The notes beneath the pieces were generated by a model. The model worked only from the letters and a program-made list of their open reading frames with translations. It had not been told where the DNA came from and made no database searches. Both the position numbers and the translations under genes were made by a program. From contig VZQC01013305.1 in the NCBI GenBank assembly GCA_009823505.1, positions 566,403 through 630,402 on the forward strand: a stretch of DNA of 64,000 nucleotides, given 5' to 3'. Each line of letters starts with the position of its first letter. Position 1 is the stretch's first letter. Shown here one piece after another: positions 63,868-64,000 of this stretch. Source of the stretch: Rhizomys pruinosus (Eukaryota > Chordata > Mammalia > Rodentia > Spalacidae).

Positions 63868-64000
63868 TGGCTGGGGAGATTGATCTATAGATAAACTTTT
63901 GCTTCACAGTCATGAAGGCCAAAGTTTGAATCCCAGGGCCTGGATAAAATCTAGGTTGGCATTGAGGCAAGTGTCAAGGCCTCCTCTAATCTCTGTACTT
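63868..64000 (+). mobile_element. B4-type SINE, cut by the window end
   Basis: GGACTGGCTGGGGAGATTGATC, CAGTCATGAAGGCCAAAGTTTGAATCCC and GTTGGCATTGAGGCAAGTGTC fit the start of a diverged B4. Confidence 0.6.

Overview
This is nuclear DNA of a rodent, most probably a muroid. B1, B2-type, B3 and B4 SINEs occur throughout, on both strands, with A-rich tails and in many cases readable target-site duplications (TSDs). The 3' half of the B2-type SINE differs from the mouse and rat B2 I know, so a non-murine muroid lineage is likely, but I cannot name the species. Almost all of the window is transposable-element DNA.

Region by region. (1) 1-4.0 kb: a CpG-rich block at about 540-1180. On the minus strand it carries a candidate first coding exon (829-908), an ATG in a strong Kozak context ending at a good splice donor, so a host gene may run off the left edge. 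Dense B1 copies follow. (2) 4.0-10.55 kb: a decayed class I (gammaretrovirus-like) provirus on the minus strand with two LTRs and gag/pro/pol remnants. (3) 10.6-20.7 kb: a roughly 10 kb minus-strand LTR element (LTRs about 684 bp, Lys-type primer site, polypurine tract) with no recognisable pol. A plus-strand MaLR-type element (17480-19746, TSD AGAGT, Leu-type primer site) and about a dozen SINEs are nested in it. (4) 20.7-31.65 kb: SINE-rich DNA with a 119-base N gap, a solo LTR with a 5-bp TSD, ancient DNA transposons, and a B2 copy split by an inverted copy of sequence lying 1.2 kb away. (5) 31.65-59.3 kb: almost continuous LINE-1, mostly minus strand. It includes three different kinds of tandem 5'-UTR monomer, a perfect 53-bp palindrome, and a class II endogenous retrovirus (41826-45987) inserted in L1 ORF2. 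(6) 59.3-64 kb: AT-rich DNA with a few SINEs and little else recognisable.

The class II provirus is the best-preserved coding element. Its gag matrix region is fused in frame to the RT C-terminus and RNase H by a large internal deletion. Integrase follows in the same frame after one stop codon, and env is deleted and frame-broken. It has an exact isoleucine-tRNA primer-binding site and lacks a 3' LTR.

There is no operon-like organisation. The informative relationships are nesting orders (SINE in LTR in LTR element; ERV in L1) and rearrangement junctions. All element coding regions here are broken. Family calls come from motifs and inter-copy comparison within the window, without database searches.
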